From UBA1046 sp050945515 (lineage in GTDB: Bacteria > Bacillota > Clostridia > Saccharofermentanales > DTU023), in assembly GCA_050945515.1 (NCBI GenBank), contig JBMNTB010000009.1, positions 1 through 64,000 of the forward strand: a DNA stretch of 64,000 nt, given 5' to 3'. Under the pieces are notes generated by a model. That model was not told the origin of the DNA. It saw only the letters and a list, made by a program, of their open reading frames with translations, and did not search any database. A program made the translations under genes and the position numbers. This document shows, piece by piece, positions 26,168 to 34,782 of the stretch (its first letter is position 1; every line of letters starts with the position of its first letter).

Positions 26168-27448
26168 ATGAAATTAGTCTTAGGTTACTTTAGTATCGAA
26201 GATGTTCAGTTCGCAGAGGAGCCTAGACTTGAAGACGGCGTGCTTTTTGTCGATGAGGCTGCTCTAAGTGCAGAGGTACTGGCTGATGAACGCCTGCGGG
26301 CAGCGCATTTTGAAATAGCGCGGCCCGGAGAAAGTGTGCGCATCATTCCAGTAAAGGATGTGATCCAGCCGCGCGTGAAAGTAGAAGGCGGCGGCGAGAT
26401 GTTTCCTGGTATGGCTTCTAATGTTGATGTTGTGGGTTCGGGGACTACTTATGTTCTGGAAGGTATGTCAGTAGTCACAGTCGGTCCCATTGTTGGCTTT
26501 CAGGAAGGGGTTATTGATATGTCAGGACCGGGAGAGGTTTATTCGCCTTTTTCCCAGCTCAATAATCTGGTTCTGGTCGTTGAACCTGCTGAGGGAGTAA
26601 CACCACAGGAATATGAGCAGGCAGTACGACTGGCCGGTTTGAAAACAGCTATGAATGTAGCCGAATTGGTTCGTGAACTGACACCTGAACGTATTGAGGA
26701 ATTTGAGCATCTCAATATTGTTGAAAGCAGCCGAAAGTATCCGGATCTACCACGTGTTGCTTATGTCCAGATGCTACAGAGCCAGGGATTACTGCATGAC
26801 ACTTATGTCTACGGAGTTGATGCCAAGCGTATTCTCCCCACCTTGATCAGTCCGACTGAAACCATGGATGGGGCGATTGTGTCGGGCAATTGTGTGTCTG
26901 CCTGTGACAAGAATACCACCTACCATCACCTCAATAATCCCGTAATAGCCGATCTTTATAAGGCGCATGGGGAAACACTTAATTTTGTCGGTATGGTTAT
27001 AACTAACGAAAATGTTTATCTGGCTGACAAAATACGTTCATCCAATCACACAGCTGAATTGTGCAGCTATCTGGGTCTGGACGGCGTCATCATATCTCAG
27101 GAGGGATTTGGCAACCCGGATACAGATCTGATTATGAACTGCACCAAAATTGAAGACAAGGGCATCAAGACCGTTATTATCACAGATGAGTATGCCGGCC
27201 GGGATGGCAAGAGCCAATCCCTGGCTGATGCCAGTCCCAAAGCCAATGCGGTTGTAACCGGCGGCAATGCCAATATGCTGGTGGAAATTCCCCCTCTGGA
27301 TAAAGTCATAGGTTCGAGCGGCTATATCAATGTCATTGCCGGCGGTCACGCAGGCAGTCTCAAGGCCGATGGTGCTATTGAAGCTGAGATCCAGGTGTAT
27401 ACCGGTGCTACCAATGAGCTCGGGTTCAATAAAATGAGTGCGCGTTAG
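26168..27448 (+). CDS. grdE: glycine reductase complex component B, subunits alpha and beta proprotein
   Basis: GrdE is the proprotein of the substrate-binding protein B of glycine reductase. It is cleaved autocatalytically before a cysteine that becomes the pyruvoyl group which binds glycine as a Schiff base. Here the 426-residue protein has this cysteine at 242 in VSGNCVSACDKNTTYHH. The N-terminal GYFSIEDVQFA and the VEGGGEMFPGMASN segment near residue 72 are typical. AAGGAGAGG precedes the ATG and grdB follows after 11 bases. Together with GrdB it forms protein B. Confidence 0.96.
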   Translation: MKLVLGYFSIEDVQFAEEPRLEDGVLFVDEAALSAEVLADERLRAAHFEIARPGESVRIIPVKDVIQPRVKVEGGGEMFPGMASNVDVVGSGTTYVLEGMSVVTVGPIVGFQEGVIDMSGPGEVYSPFSQLNNLVLVVEPAEGVTPQEYEQAVRLAGLKTAMNVAELVRELTPERIEEFEHLNIVESSRKYPDLPRVAYVQMLQSQGLLHDTYVYGVDAKRILPTLISPTETMDGAIVSGNCVSACDKNTTYHHLNNPVIADLYKAHGETLNFVGMVITNENVYLADKIRSSNHTAELCSYLGLDGVIISQEGFGNPDTDLIMNCTKIEDKGIKTVIITDEYAGRDGKSQSLADASPKANAVVTGGNANMLVEIPPLDKVIGSSGYINVIAGGHAGSLKADGAIEAEIQVYTGATNELGFNKMSAR

Positions 27449-27459
27449 GAGGGCAGAAA

Positions 27460-28770
27460 ATGAGAAAATTTAAAGTTGTCCACTATATCAATCAATTCTT
27501 TGGCCAGATAGGTGGAGAGGAAATGGCCACTCATCCGCCGGAGAAACGTTCCGGCCCGGTTGGCCCCGGTTTAGGATTGACGGCACAGTTTAAAGGCGAA
27601 GCAGAAATTGTGGCAACCATTATCTGCGGCGATGGCTATTACAATGAGAATATGGACTCCGCCGCCGCTGCTATTGTCGAGATGGTCCGAGAAGAGCAGC
27701 CTGATGTTTTCGTTGCCGGACCGGCATTTAATGCCGGACGCTATGGTGTTGCCTGTGGTGCAATCTGCAAAGCCGTCAAAGATGCCCTTCAGATACCGGT
27801 TCTAACCGGGATGTATGAAGAAAATCCCGGTGTAGACATGTATGGCAAAGAGATTTACATTGTCTCAACCAGAGATAGTGCTGCCGGCATGAGATCGGCT
27901 CTTCCTGTCATGGGTAAGCTTTTGTTGAAGCTCGCACGCGGAGAGCGAATCGGTGCTTCCGTTGAAGAAGGCTATTTCTCACAAGGTATCAGAGTAAACT
28001 TCTTTGAGGAAAAGCGAGGTAGCACACGTGCTGTCGAGATGCTGATCAAAAAATTAGCCGATGAGCCATTTGTGACAGAATATCCCATGCCGTCCTTTGA
28101 TCGTGTTGATCCGATGCCGGCCATCCAGGATCTGTCAACAGCCAATATTGCTATTGTCACCTCGGGCGGCATTGTCCCGCATGGAAATCCGGATCGCATT
28201 GAGAGTTCTTCTGCTTCCAAATACGGCGAGTATAATATTGAAGGCGTTGCTGATTTGGTGGTTGGAGAGTGGGAAACTGCCCATGGCGGCTACGACCCTA
28301 CTGCTGCCAATCATGACGCTGATCGTGTTGTACCTGTTGATGTCCTGCGTGATATGGAACGGGAGGGTATTATTGGCAAGCTGAATCCTTATTTCTATTC
28401 AACAGTTGGCAACGGAACTGCCGTGGCTTCTTCCAAGCAATTTGCAGAAGAGATGGCGCAGAAGTTAATTGAGCAAAATGTCTCGGCGGTTATTCTGACC
28501 TCTACCTGAGGAACTTGTACACGTTGCGGTGCAACGATGGCAAAAGAAATTGAACGTGCAGGTTTTCCTGTTGCTCATATCTGTACTGTAACTCCGATTT
28601 CAAAAACAGTCGGTGCCAACAGAATTATTCCGGCGATAGCCATTCCCCATCCATTAGGCGATCCAAGCCTAAGTCCCACAGATGATAAAAAACTAAGAAG
28701 AGAAATAGTAGAGAATGCTTTGCATGCTCTGACAACTGATGTCACAGAGCAGACAATTTTTGAAAAATAG
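27460..28770 (+). CDS. grdB: glycine reductase complex component B subunit gamma, selenoprotein
   Basis: GrdB is the selenium-containing subunit of protein B that attacks the bound glycine and passes a carboxymethyl group to GrdA. The frame is interrupted by TGA at 28507-28509, which is codon 350; downstream the same frame continues for 86 residues to TAG. The context reads ILTST-Sec-GTCTRCGATMAKEIERAG, a UxxC motif at the known selenocysteine site of the family. The full product has 436 residues. A hairpin with a GGT loop follows the TGA at SECIS distance. It is therefore not a pseudogene. AGGAGG lies upstream of the ATG, and tRNA-Sec, selA, selB and selD are all nearby. Confidence 0.97.
28507..28540 (+). 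promoter_or_regulatory. candidate bacterial SECIS of grdB
   Basis: Directly after the TGA, CGTTGC (28522-28527) pairs with GCAACG (28531-28536) around a GGT loop, 18 bases past the stop codon. An apical G-U in a short loop at this distance is what SelB recognises in bacteria. A fold calculation was not possible here. Confidence 0.7.
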
Positions 28771-28790
28771 GACAAAAATAGGAAGTGAAT

Positions 28791-29735
28791 ATGGATACTG
28801 TATATGATGTTCTTATAATAGGCGGCGGTCCAGCTGGACTGACAGCAGGTCTGTATGCCGGCAGGGCCAAGCTGACTGCTGCCATTATCGAAAAAGGTCA
28901 GGACGGAGGACAGATAGCCCTTACCAATGATGTCGAGAATTATCCTGGCTGCAATCCGGAGGGAGAATCCGGCGTAGAGCTGATTAAGCGGTTCTCACGG
29001 CAGGCTGAGCGCTTTGGTGTGGTCAGATATGCCGATACTGCTGTTTCGGTAGATCTTGGCGATGAGATCAAGATTGTTAATGGCCATAATGGTCAATACA
29101 GAGCACGCACAGTGGTAATTGCCAATGGCGCCTATCCTCGAAAGCTGGGTTGTCCCGGTGAGAAAGAGTTTTCGGGCAAGGGTGTAAGTTATTGTGCCAC
29201 TTGTGATGGCAACTTCTTTGAGGATCTGGAAGTTTATGTAGTCGGTGGCGGTGACTCAGCGGTAGAAGAGGCGATGTATCTGACCAATTTTGCCCGCAAG
29301 GTTACCATCATCCAGCAGTTTCCGTACTTGACCGCGGCCAAATCGATTCAGGAACGCGCTAAACGGAATAGTAAGATTGAATATCTGTTGGGATACGAGG
29401 TTCAGAGTCTGGAAGGCGATGGTTTGTTGCAGAAACTGACTGTGAAGAATATGGAAACCGGTGAGCTGACTACACTAGAAGCGGACGAAGATGATGGGAT
29501 GTTTGGCTGTTTTGTTTTCATCGGCTCAGTTCCGGAAACTGAAATCTATAAAGGACAGATTACTCTTACTGAAAGAGGCTATATCCCGACCGATGAGGAT
29601 ATGAGGACTAATCTACCCGGAGTGTTTGCTGCCGGAGATTTGCGTGACAAGTCTGTCAGGCAGGTAGTCACCGCGGCTGCGGATGGCTGTATTGCAGCGA
29701 TGCAGGCAGAAAAATATCTGGCTGAATTATCTTAG
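28791..29735 (+). CDS. trxB: thioredoxin reductase
   Basis: The 314-residue flavoprotein passes electrons from NAD(P)H to thioredoxin. It has an FAD-binding GGGPAGLTAG near residue 11, the redox pair CATC at 135-138, the second nucleotide-binding GGGDSAVEEA near 154 and the C-terminal GVFAAGDLRDK FAD motif. The ATG at 28791 has AGGAAG five bases upstream; the GTG at 28785 lies inside that site. Location between grdB and trxA shows that it feeds electrons to the glycine reductase. Confidence 0.95.
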   Translation: MDTVYDVLIIGGGPAGLTAGLYAGRAKLTAAIIEKGQDGGQIALTNDVENYPGCNPEGESGVELIKRFSRQAERFGVVRYADTAVSVDLGDEIKIVNGHNGQYRARTVVIANGAYPRKLGCPGEKEFSGKGVSYCATCDGNFFEDLEVYVVGGGDSAVEEAMYLTNFARKVTIIQQFPYLTAAKSIQERAKRNSKIEYLLGYEVQSLEGDGLLQKLTVKNMETGELTTLEADEDDGMFGCFVFIGSVPETEIYKGQITLTERGYIPTDEDMRTNLPGVFAAGDLRDKSVRQVVTAAADGCIAAMQAEKYLAELS

Positions 29736-29805
29736 TAGAATTAGTAATTGAGTTAGGCGCGGTCTGCCGTTCAGGCTGTGCCTAAACTGAGAAGGAGAGT
29801 CTTAT

Positions 29806-30126
29806 ATGTTAATTGAAGCAGATCGACGCACATTTGAAGCAGAAGTATTGCAGGCAGAAGGAACAGTTATTGTTGATTATTTCAGCGAGAGTTGTGTACC
29901 CTGCATGGCCTTGAAACCGCATGTTGAGGAATTGGCCAAACAGTATGGTGACAAATTGAAATTTGTTGCTCTCGATACTGCAAAGGCGCGCCGTGTAGCG
30001 ATTGGGCAGAAGATTTTGGGTATTCCTGTTGTTGCGGTTTACCAAAATGGAGAGAAAGTTGAAGAACTGGTACAAGATGATTGTACTGTTGAAGCTGTAG
30101 AGGCACTGGTAAAAAAATACTATTGA
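29806..30126 (+). CDS. trxA: thioredoxin of the glycine reductase system
   Basis: This small redox protein of 106 residues re-reduces the selenoprotein after each turnover. The fold is evident from the VIVDYFSESCVPCMALKPHVEELA segment split around residues 21-44 and the cis-proline IPVVAVYQNG near 74. The active site is SCVPC (Cys30, Cys33) instead of the usual WCGPC; the loss of Trp and Gly is a feature reported for thioredoxins of glycine-reducing clostridia. A strong GGAGAG site precedes the ATG. A 145-base spacer follows before grdA. Confidence 0.94.
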   Translation: MLIEADRRTFEAEVLQAEGTVIVDYFSESCVPCMALKPHVEELAKQYGDKLKFVALDTAKARRVAIGQKILGIPVVAVYQNGEKVEELVQDDCTVEAVEALVKKYY

Positions 30127-30141
30127 CCCGATCAGTTTTTA

Positions 30142-30211
30142 TTTAACACTTGTTGTTTTAGACAGGGAAGATGTGGTTGTGAGCTTGTCATAACGGCGTT
30201 TTCGTGTTAAA
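30142..30211 (+). repeat. long-range inverted repeat before grdA
   Basis: TTTAACAC (30142-30149) and GTGTTAAA (30204-30211) are perfect complements with 54 bases between them, within the 145-base trxA-grdA spacer. They could fold the leader of a separate grdA transcript; chance occurrence cannot be excluded. Confidence 0.4.
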
Positions 30212-30271
30212 AAGATAGTGGAAATTCATTTTTCCAGAGAGGAACAGGGGAAACCCGGAAAGGAGAATAAC

Positions 30272-30742
30272 ATGGCCATTCTTAAAGATCGCAAGATTAT
30301 AGTGATTGGTGACCGTGATGGCATCCCCGGCCAGGCTATAGCACTTTGTGCTGAATCTGCCGGTGGTGATGTTGTTTTCTCCTCTACCGAATGCTTCGTC
30401 TGAACCGCCGCAGGTGCAATGGACCTGGAAAACCAGAAGCGAGTTCTGGATCTCAGTGAAGAGCATGGCCCGGAGAATATTGTAGTTCTCATAGGCGCTG
30501 CCGACGCTGAGGGTGCCGGATTAGCGGCTGAAACCGTTTTAGCCGGTGATCCGACCTATGCCGGTCCATTGACTGGAGTCTCGTTGGGACTCAGGGTATA
30601 TCATGTGTGCGAGGAAGAAGTCAAACAGGAGTTTGATGAGGCAGTCTATGAGGAGCAGGTCAGTATGATGGAAATGGTTCTCGACGTGGATGATATTCAC
30701 GAAGAGATGCAGAGTTTCCGTGATGAGTATATGAAATTCTGA
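30272..30742 (+). CDS. grdA: glycine reductase complex selenoprotein A
   Basis: GrdA is the small selenoprotein that carries the carboxymethyl selenoether and shuttles it between proteins B and C. The ATG at 30272 follows AAAGGAG. TGA at 30401-30403 is codon 44, in the motif CFV-Sec (CxxU with Cys41), the known selenocysteine position. Reading on gives 156 residues ending in DEYMKF. The DLENQKRVLDLSEEHGPENIVVLIGAADAE region following the selenocysteine (in two halves, residues 50-80) is typical of the family. It is bordered by a folded spacer upstream and a strong terminator downstream, consistent with separate, high expression. Confidence 0.97.
30401..30430 (+). promoter_or_regulatory. candidate bacterial SECIS of grdA
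   Basis: After the TGA, CAGGT (30411-30415) can pair with ACCTG (30423-30427) around the loop GCAATGG. The stem is short and other pairings around GCAGGTGC are possible, so the exact element is uncertain. Confidence 0.5.
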
Positions 30743-30758
30743 CCGGCTGCACATACTT

Positions 30759-30807
30759 AAGGCCTCCGAAGCTTGTGTAGTACATAGGCATGCTTCGGAG
30801 GCCTTTT
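30759..30807 (+). terminator. terminator after grdA
   Basis: AAGGCCTCCGAAGC (30759-30772) and GCTTCGGAGGCCTT (30792-30805) form a perfect 14-base stem with a 19-base loop, running into TTTT. It lies between grdA and grdC, so it splits the operon or lets only part of the transcripts continue. Confidence 0.8.
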
Positions 30808-30897
30808 CCATGTTCGGAAATCAGTGCCAGGAAATCAAAGAAATATCTGGCATCCCGAAGCAAAGGAATTAAGAGATTTAGATTTGGAGGATTATTT

Positions 30898-32451
30898 ATG
30901 AACAGTGTGATCAAGGGGACAAGTTATATTCTGGCGCATACGCCGGAAATGGTTTTATATAATGGCACAACGCAGACTACTGAAAGAACAGTTAATCCGG
31001 ATAGTGAATATCTGAAGGAACTACCAAAACATCTGCGTTCTTATGAGGAGGCTGTTGCTTACTATCCCAATCAGGTTTATATCGGCAATATTACTCCCGA
31101 AGAGCTGGCGCAGATTGAAATGCCCTGGTATGACAAACCGGTTGAGGGAGCAGAGCGCTTTGGACCTTTCGGTGAGATCATGCCCAATGATGAATTTCTG
31201 CTCCTGATACAGATTTCAGATGAATTTGATCTGGTCAAATTGGAGACGGATTTTGTAGAAAAGGTTAGACCTGCCCTTGCTGACAATCCGGTGATTACTC
31301 CGGCAATGCTTGACCGCATTAAACCCGGTGTAGAGGCGGCGGAAATTGAAAAGCTTGTCAAAGAAGAAGCTGCCGAGCCTTTGTATTTTGGCGGTGAATT
31401 AGTCGGTTGTGTCAAACGTGCCCATAATATTGACCTTAATCTCAGTGCTCATGTTTTGCATGAAAATCTAGTAACTAAAGCTTCCGGTGTTCTGTCCGTC
31501 TTGCACGCTCTGCGCAGCAGTGATGTTAAGGCCGAGGAGATCGAGTATCTGATTGAGTGCAGTGAAGCTGCTGCCGGCGATCAAAATCAACGTGGCGGTG
31601 GGAATATTGCTAAATCGGTTGCTGAAATTGCCGGTCTTCAGAATGCTACCGGTTCGGATACCAGAGGATTTTGTGCCGCTCCTGCTCATGCTTTGCTGGA
31701 GGCAGCAGCTCTGGTAAAGTCTGGCGTCTTTAAATGCGTTGCTGTGACCGGCGGCGGTTGTACGGCAAAATTAGGTATGAACGGAAAAGATCATATCAAG
31801 AAAGGTGTACCGGTTCTGGAAGATATGATAGGCGGTTTCTGTGTCATTATCGGTGAAAATGATGGTGTCAATCCCGAACTGGTAACCGATTATGTCGGGC
31901 GCCACAGAGTGGGAACAGGATCTGCTCCGCAGGCTGTTATCTCCGCTTTGGTTACAGATCCGCTGGAGCAGGCCGGATTAGGTATTCTTGACGTTGATAG
32001 ATTTTCTACGGAAATGCAAAATCCGGATATCACCAGACCCGCCGGGGCAGGCAATGTTCCTGAAGCAAATTACAAAATGATTGCAGCGCTGGCTGTTATG
32101 CGCGGTGAATTAGAGCGTCCCCAGATGAAGGACTTCATTGCCAAGCATGGAGTAACCGGTTTTGCGCCTACTCAGGGTCATATCCCTTCCGGCGTGCCCT
32201 ATATGGGCTTTGCCCGTCTGGGTTTAATGAACGGTGACTTTAAGCGTGTCATGATTGTGGGTAAAGGAAGCCTGTTCCTAGGTCGTTTGACTAATCTCTT
32301 CGATGGAGTGTCCTTCTTGATGGAGCCTAATCGGGGTGTAAAAAAAGAGGATGACAAGGCGGCCGATACAGATGAGATCCGTCGCTTGATTGCTGAATCA
32401 ATGCGCGATTTTGCCCATAGTCTCATGCTCAAAGCTGAGCAAGAAGTGTAG
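30898..32451 (+). CDS. grdC: glycine reductase complex component C subunit beta
   Basis: Protein C (GrdC plus GrdD) takes the carboxymethyl group from GrdA and releases acetyl phosphate. This 517-residue subunit has a FabH/thiolase-like domain with the conserved ECSEAAAGDQNQRGGGNIAKS region near residue 220 and GFCAAPAHALLEAAALV near residue 257. The ATG at 30898 has GGAGG nine bases upstream; the open frame extends 36 codons further into the grdA terminator, which is not credible as coding. grdD follows after seven bases. Confidence 0.96.
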   Translation: MNSVIKGTSYILAHTPEMVLYNGTTQTTERTVNPDSEYLKELPKHLRSYEEAVAYYPNQVYIGNITPEELAQIEMPWYDKPVEGAERFGPFGEIMPNDEFLLLIQISDEFDLVKLETDFVEKVRPALADNPVITPAMLDRIKPGVEAAEIEKLVKEEAAEPLYFGGELVGCVKRAHNIDLNLSAHVLHENLVTKASGVLSVLHALRSSDVKAEEIEYLIECSEAAAGDQNQRGGGNIAKSVAEIAGLQNATGSDTRGFCAAPAHALLEAAALVKSGVFKCVAVTGGGCTAKLGMNGKDHIKKGVPVLEDMIGGFCVIIGENDGVNPELVTDYVGRHRVGTGSAPQAVISALVTDPLEQAGLGILDVDRFSTEMQNPDITRPAGAGNVPEANYKMIAALAVMRGELERPQMKDFIAKHGVTGFAPTQGHIPSGVPYMGFARLGLMNGDFKRVMIVGKGSLFLGRLTNLFDGVSFLMEPNRGVKKEDDKAADTDEIRRLIAESMRDFAHSLMLKAEQEV

Positions 32452-32458
32452 GTGGCAT

Positions 32459-33628
32459 ATGGCAGACAAAAACTATTTAAAGATTGCTGAGGTTTTTCAG
32501 GATATAGCTGACGGCCTGGAAACTGGCTCCTTTGGTAAAAGGCCTACGATTGCTGTAACCGGACATGGTTCCGAGCATGGCGAAGAAAATGTTATTGCCG
32601 GCGCTGTTGCAGCGGCTGCTAAAGGTATAGATGTAGTCTATTTGGGCACGCTGCCGGCCCCGGAGGGATCAGGAGTTAAATCAATTAGCACAACATCGGC
32701 TGATAAAGATCTGGAAGTGATGGAGGAGCTTCTTACATCCGGTCAGGCTGATGCCGCGGTTGCCATGCATTATTCTTTTCCGATCGGCGTATCTACGGTC
32801 GGTTTAGTTGATACTCCGGCCAGAGGCAGAAAAATGTTTCTGGCCTCGACAACAGGTACCAGTAGCTCCGATCGTGTTTCCGGTATGGTACTAAATGCTA
32901 TTGCCGGTGTGGCTGTGGCTAAGGCGGAGGGCAAGAGTGATCCGTCCGTTGGTATTCTCAATTTGGATGGAGCCAGACAGGTGGAGAGAATATTGAAGCA
33001 GCTGACAGACAAAGGTTATAAGCTGACTTTTGCGGAATCGGCTCGCGCGGATGGCGGTTGTGTACTGAGGGGCAATGATGTGCTACTGGGTACCCCCGAC
33101 GTGATGGTTACAGATTCATTAACGGGCAATGTGCTGATGAAACTGCTTTCGGCCGGCTCTAGCGGTGGTGTATATGAAACTTCCGGTCATGGTTATGGTC
33201 CGGGGGTTGGTGATGGTTACGAGCAGATTGTTCTGATTGTATCGCGGGCATCCGGAGCACCACTAATTGCACGGGCGATAGAATATGCCGCTGATATGGT
33301 TAGGGGAGATCTGTCTGGTAGAGTGGCCGAGGAATTTGCTGCGGCAAAGAAAGCCGGCTTAGAACAGATACTCTCTGAACAGCGAGCTAAATCTGCACCA
33401 CAAGCAAAACCGGAGGATGATTTCGTCAAGCCGGAGAAAGAGATTGTCACCGGTGAGATTGCCGGTGTTGATGTAATGGATTTAGATGCTGCCGTGACCG
33501 CTCTGATGCGGGCAGGTTATTATGCTGAAAGCGGTATGGGTTGTACAGGACCTATTATCCGAGTGGCAGAAGATAAGCTGGAGGCAGCGTATAAAGTATT
33601 GCTTGAAGCGGATTTTGTGAGTGAGTAA
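32459..33628 (+). CDS. grdD: glycine reductase complex component C subunit alpha
   Basis: GrdD is the 389-residue catalytic partner of GrdC, related to PlsX/phosphotransacetylase-like proteins. It has TIAVTGHGSEHGEENV near residue 29, the STTGTSSSDRVSGMVLNAI region and a C-terminal ESGMGCTGP motif. The cysteine there (Cys362) matches the residue known to carry the acetyl thioester before phosphorolysis to acetyl phosphate. The ATG at 32459 is preceded by TAGGTGG. Acetate kinase, needed to make ATP from the product, is not in the window. Confidence 0.96.
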   Translation: MADKNYLKIAEVFQDIADGLETGSFGKRPTIAVTGHGSEHGEENVIAGAVAAAAKGIDVVYLGTLPAPEGSGVKSISTTSADKDLEVMEELLTSGQADAAVAMHYSFPIGVSTVGLVDTPARGRKMFLASTTGTSSSDRVSGMVLNAIAGVAVAKAEGKSDPSVGILNLDGARQVERILKQLTDKGYKLTFAESARADGGCVLRGNDVLLGTPDVMVTDSLTGNVLMKLLSAGSSGGVYETSGHGYGPGVGDGYEQIVLIVSRASGAPLIARAIEYAADMVRGDLSGRVAEEFAAAKKAGLEQILSEQRAKSAPQAKPEDDFVKPEKEIVTGEIAGVDVMDLDAAVTALMRAGYYAESGMGCTGPIIRVAEDKLEAAYKVLLEADFVSE

Positions 33629-33633
33629 AGAGC

Positions 33634-33688
33634 TGTCCGGAAACGGCTGCATACTGCGATAGAGAAGCGGTATGCAGGCGGACAGCCT
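33634..33688 (+). repeat. hairpin between grdD and selD
   Basis: CTGTCC ... GGACAG enclose an inner CTGCATACTGC / GCGGTATGCAG stem with the loop GATAGAGAA. No T-run follows, so it is more likely a mRNA processing or stability element than a terminator. Confidence 0.6.
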
Positions 33689-33724
33689 TCGTAAAAGCCT
33701 TAAGAGGGCGGAAAGGAAATTGAC

Positions 33725-34765
33725 ATGTCGGATTTTTGCAAATTGACAACTCTGACTGAAGCTGGTGGCTGAGGAGCAAAGATAGGACCGGGCGTCCTGT
33801 CAGATCTTCTGGCCGGTTTAGACCAGATTGCCGATCCCAATTTGCTGGTAGGATTTGATACCAGCGATGATGCGGCAGTTTATCAGATCAGTCCGGAAAT
33901 TTGCCTGATTCATACACTCGATTTTTTTCCGCCCTTAGTGGATGATCCGTATGAATTCGGGCAGATTGCAGCAGCTAATGCGCTCAGTGATATTTATGCG
34001 ATGGGAGGGAAACCAGTCAGTGCTTTGAATATTGTCTGTTTGCCCTCAGATCTGGATCTGCCAAGTGCCAAGGCGATATTGGCCGGCGGCAACGACAAGG
34101 TCCTGGAGGCAGGTATTAATATCTCTGGCGGACATAGTCTGGCAGACAAGGAACCTAAGTATGGTTTGTCTGTCACCGGGGTTGTTCATCCGGAAGAGCT
34201 GATTCTGAATCGGGGTGCTAAGACGGGTGACCGGTTGGTGCTGACCAAGCCGATCGGATCCGGTGTATTGTCCACGGTTGACAAGGCGGGGCTTCTGAGT
34301 GCAGAGAGTCATAAGACATTGGTGGCTACGATGTCTTTGCTTAACAAGAGAGCCTGTGAGATCGCAAAGAAGTATCAAGTTTCGGCAGGTACTGATGTTA
34401 CGGGTTTTGGCCTGATAGGACATGCGCTGGAAATTGCGGAATCATCGGATAAGACGCTGGTGATTAAGGCGGAAGAGGTTCCCTTATTACCAGAGGCACT
34501 GAAATGGGCAGAGGAAGGTTTTCTACCCGGTGGTGCCTACCGCAATAGGGAGTACGTTGCCGGACGCTGCTTAGCTGAGACTGATGTGGCACGTGGCCGG
34601 GAGGATCTGTTTTATGATCCACAAACCTCAGGCGGGCTACTCCTTTGTGTCGCAGCAGAAAAGGCCGCAGATTTCCTGCAGGATCTCATCGCAGCGGGAT
34701 TGACAGCAGCAATTATTGGTTCAGTAGAAGAGTTTTCAGATTGCAGGATCCGAGTCATTTCCTAA
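33725..34765 (+). CDS. selD: selenide, water dikinase, selenoprotein form
   Basis: SelD makes selenophosphate from selenide and ATP, the selenium donor for SelA. The ATG at 33725 (AAAGGAAA upstream) opens a frame with TGA at 33770-33772, codon 16, in the motif AGG-Sec-GAKIGP. In other SelD proteins this position is the catalytic Cys or Sec. Continuing gives 346 residues with FDTSDDAAVYQI and the GINISGGHSLADKEPKYGLSV segment region and the C-terminal DPQTSGGLLL motif. An eight-base hairpin follows the TGA. The enzyme thus needs selenium for its own synthesis. It closes the grd unit and faces a convergent gene. Confidence 0.97.
33770..33801 (+). promoter_or_regulatory. candidate bacterial SECIS of selD
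   Basis: GATAGGAC (33781-33788) pairs with GTCCTGTC (33794-33801), including one G-U pair, around the loop CGGGC that begins 17 bases after the TGA. Position and size fit a bacterial SECIS; the loop has guanines but lacks the common GU, so binding needs testing. Confidence 0.65.
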
Positions 34766-34782
34766 TGACTTAGGAGGATCCT
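34745..34782. terminator. compound hairpin shared by the 3-prime ends of selD and the desulfurase gene
   Basis: An inner stem AGTCATT/AATGACT with loop TCCT is enclosed by AGGATCC (34745-34751) and GGATCCT (34776-34782). It covers the selD stop codon and reaches the stop of the convergent gene. There is no strong T-run on either strand, so its use as a terminator is likely but not certain. Confidence 0.6.

Noticed and set aside
28507..28509. TGA inside grdB read as a frame-breaking mutation or as two separate genes
   Set aside because: The frame continues with conserved residues, the position is the known selenocysteine and the decoding machinery is encoded nearby.
30401..30403. TGA inside grdA as a truncation
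   Set aside because: It is the conserved CxxU selenocysteine of GrdA at codon 44, with a conserved downstream half.
30790..30897. N-terminal extension of GrdC into the grdA terminator
   Set aside because: The extension lies on the terminator stem and lacks a start signal; ATG 30898 has GGAGG.
33770..33772. selD starting at the later ATG 33842
   Set aside because: That start would remove the catalytic region; the TGA-containing upstream stretch encodes the expected AGG-Sec-GAKIGP motif with a ribosome binding site.
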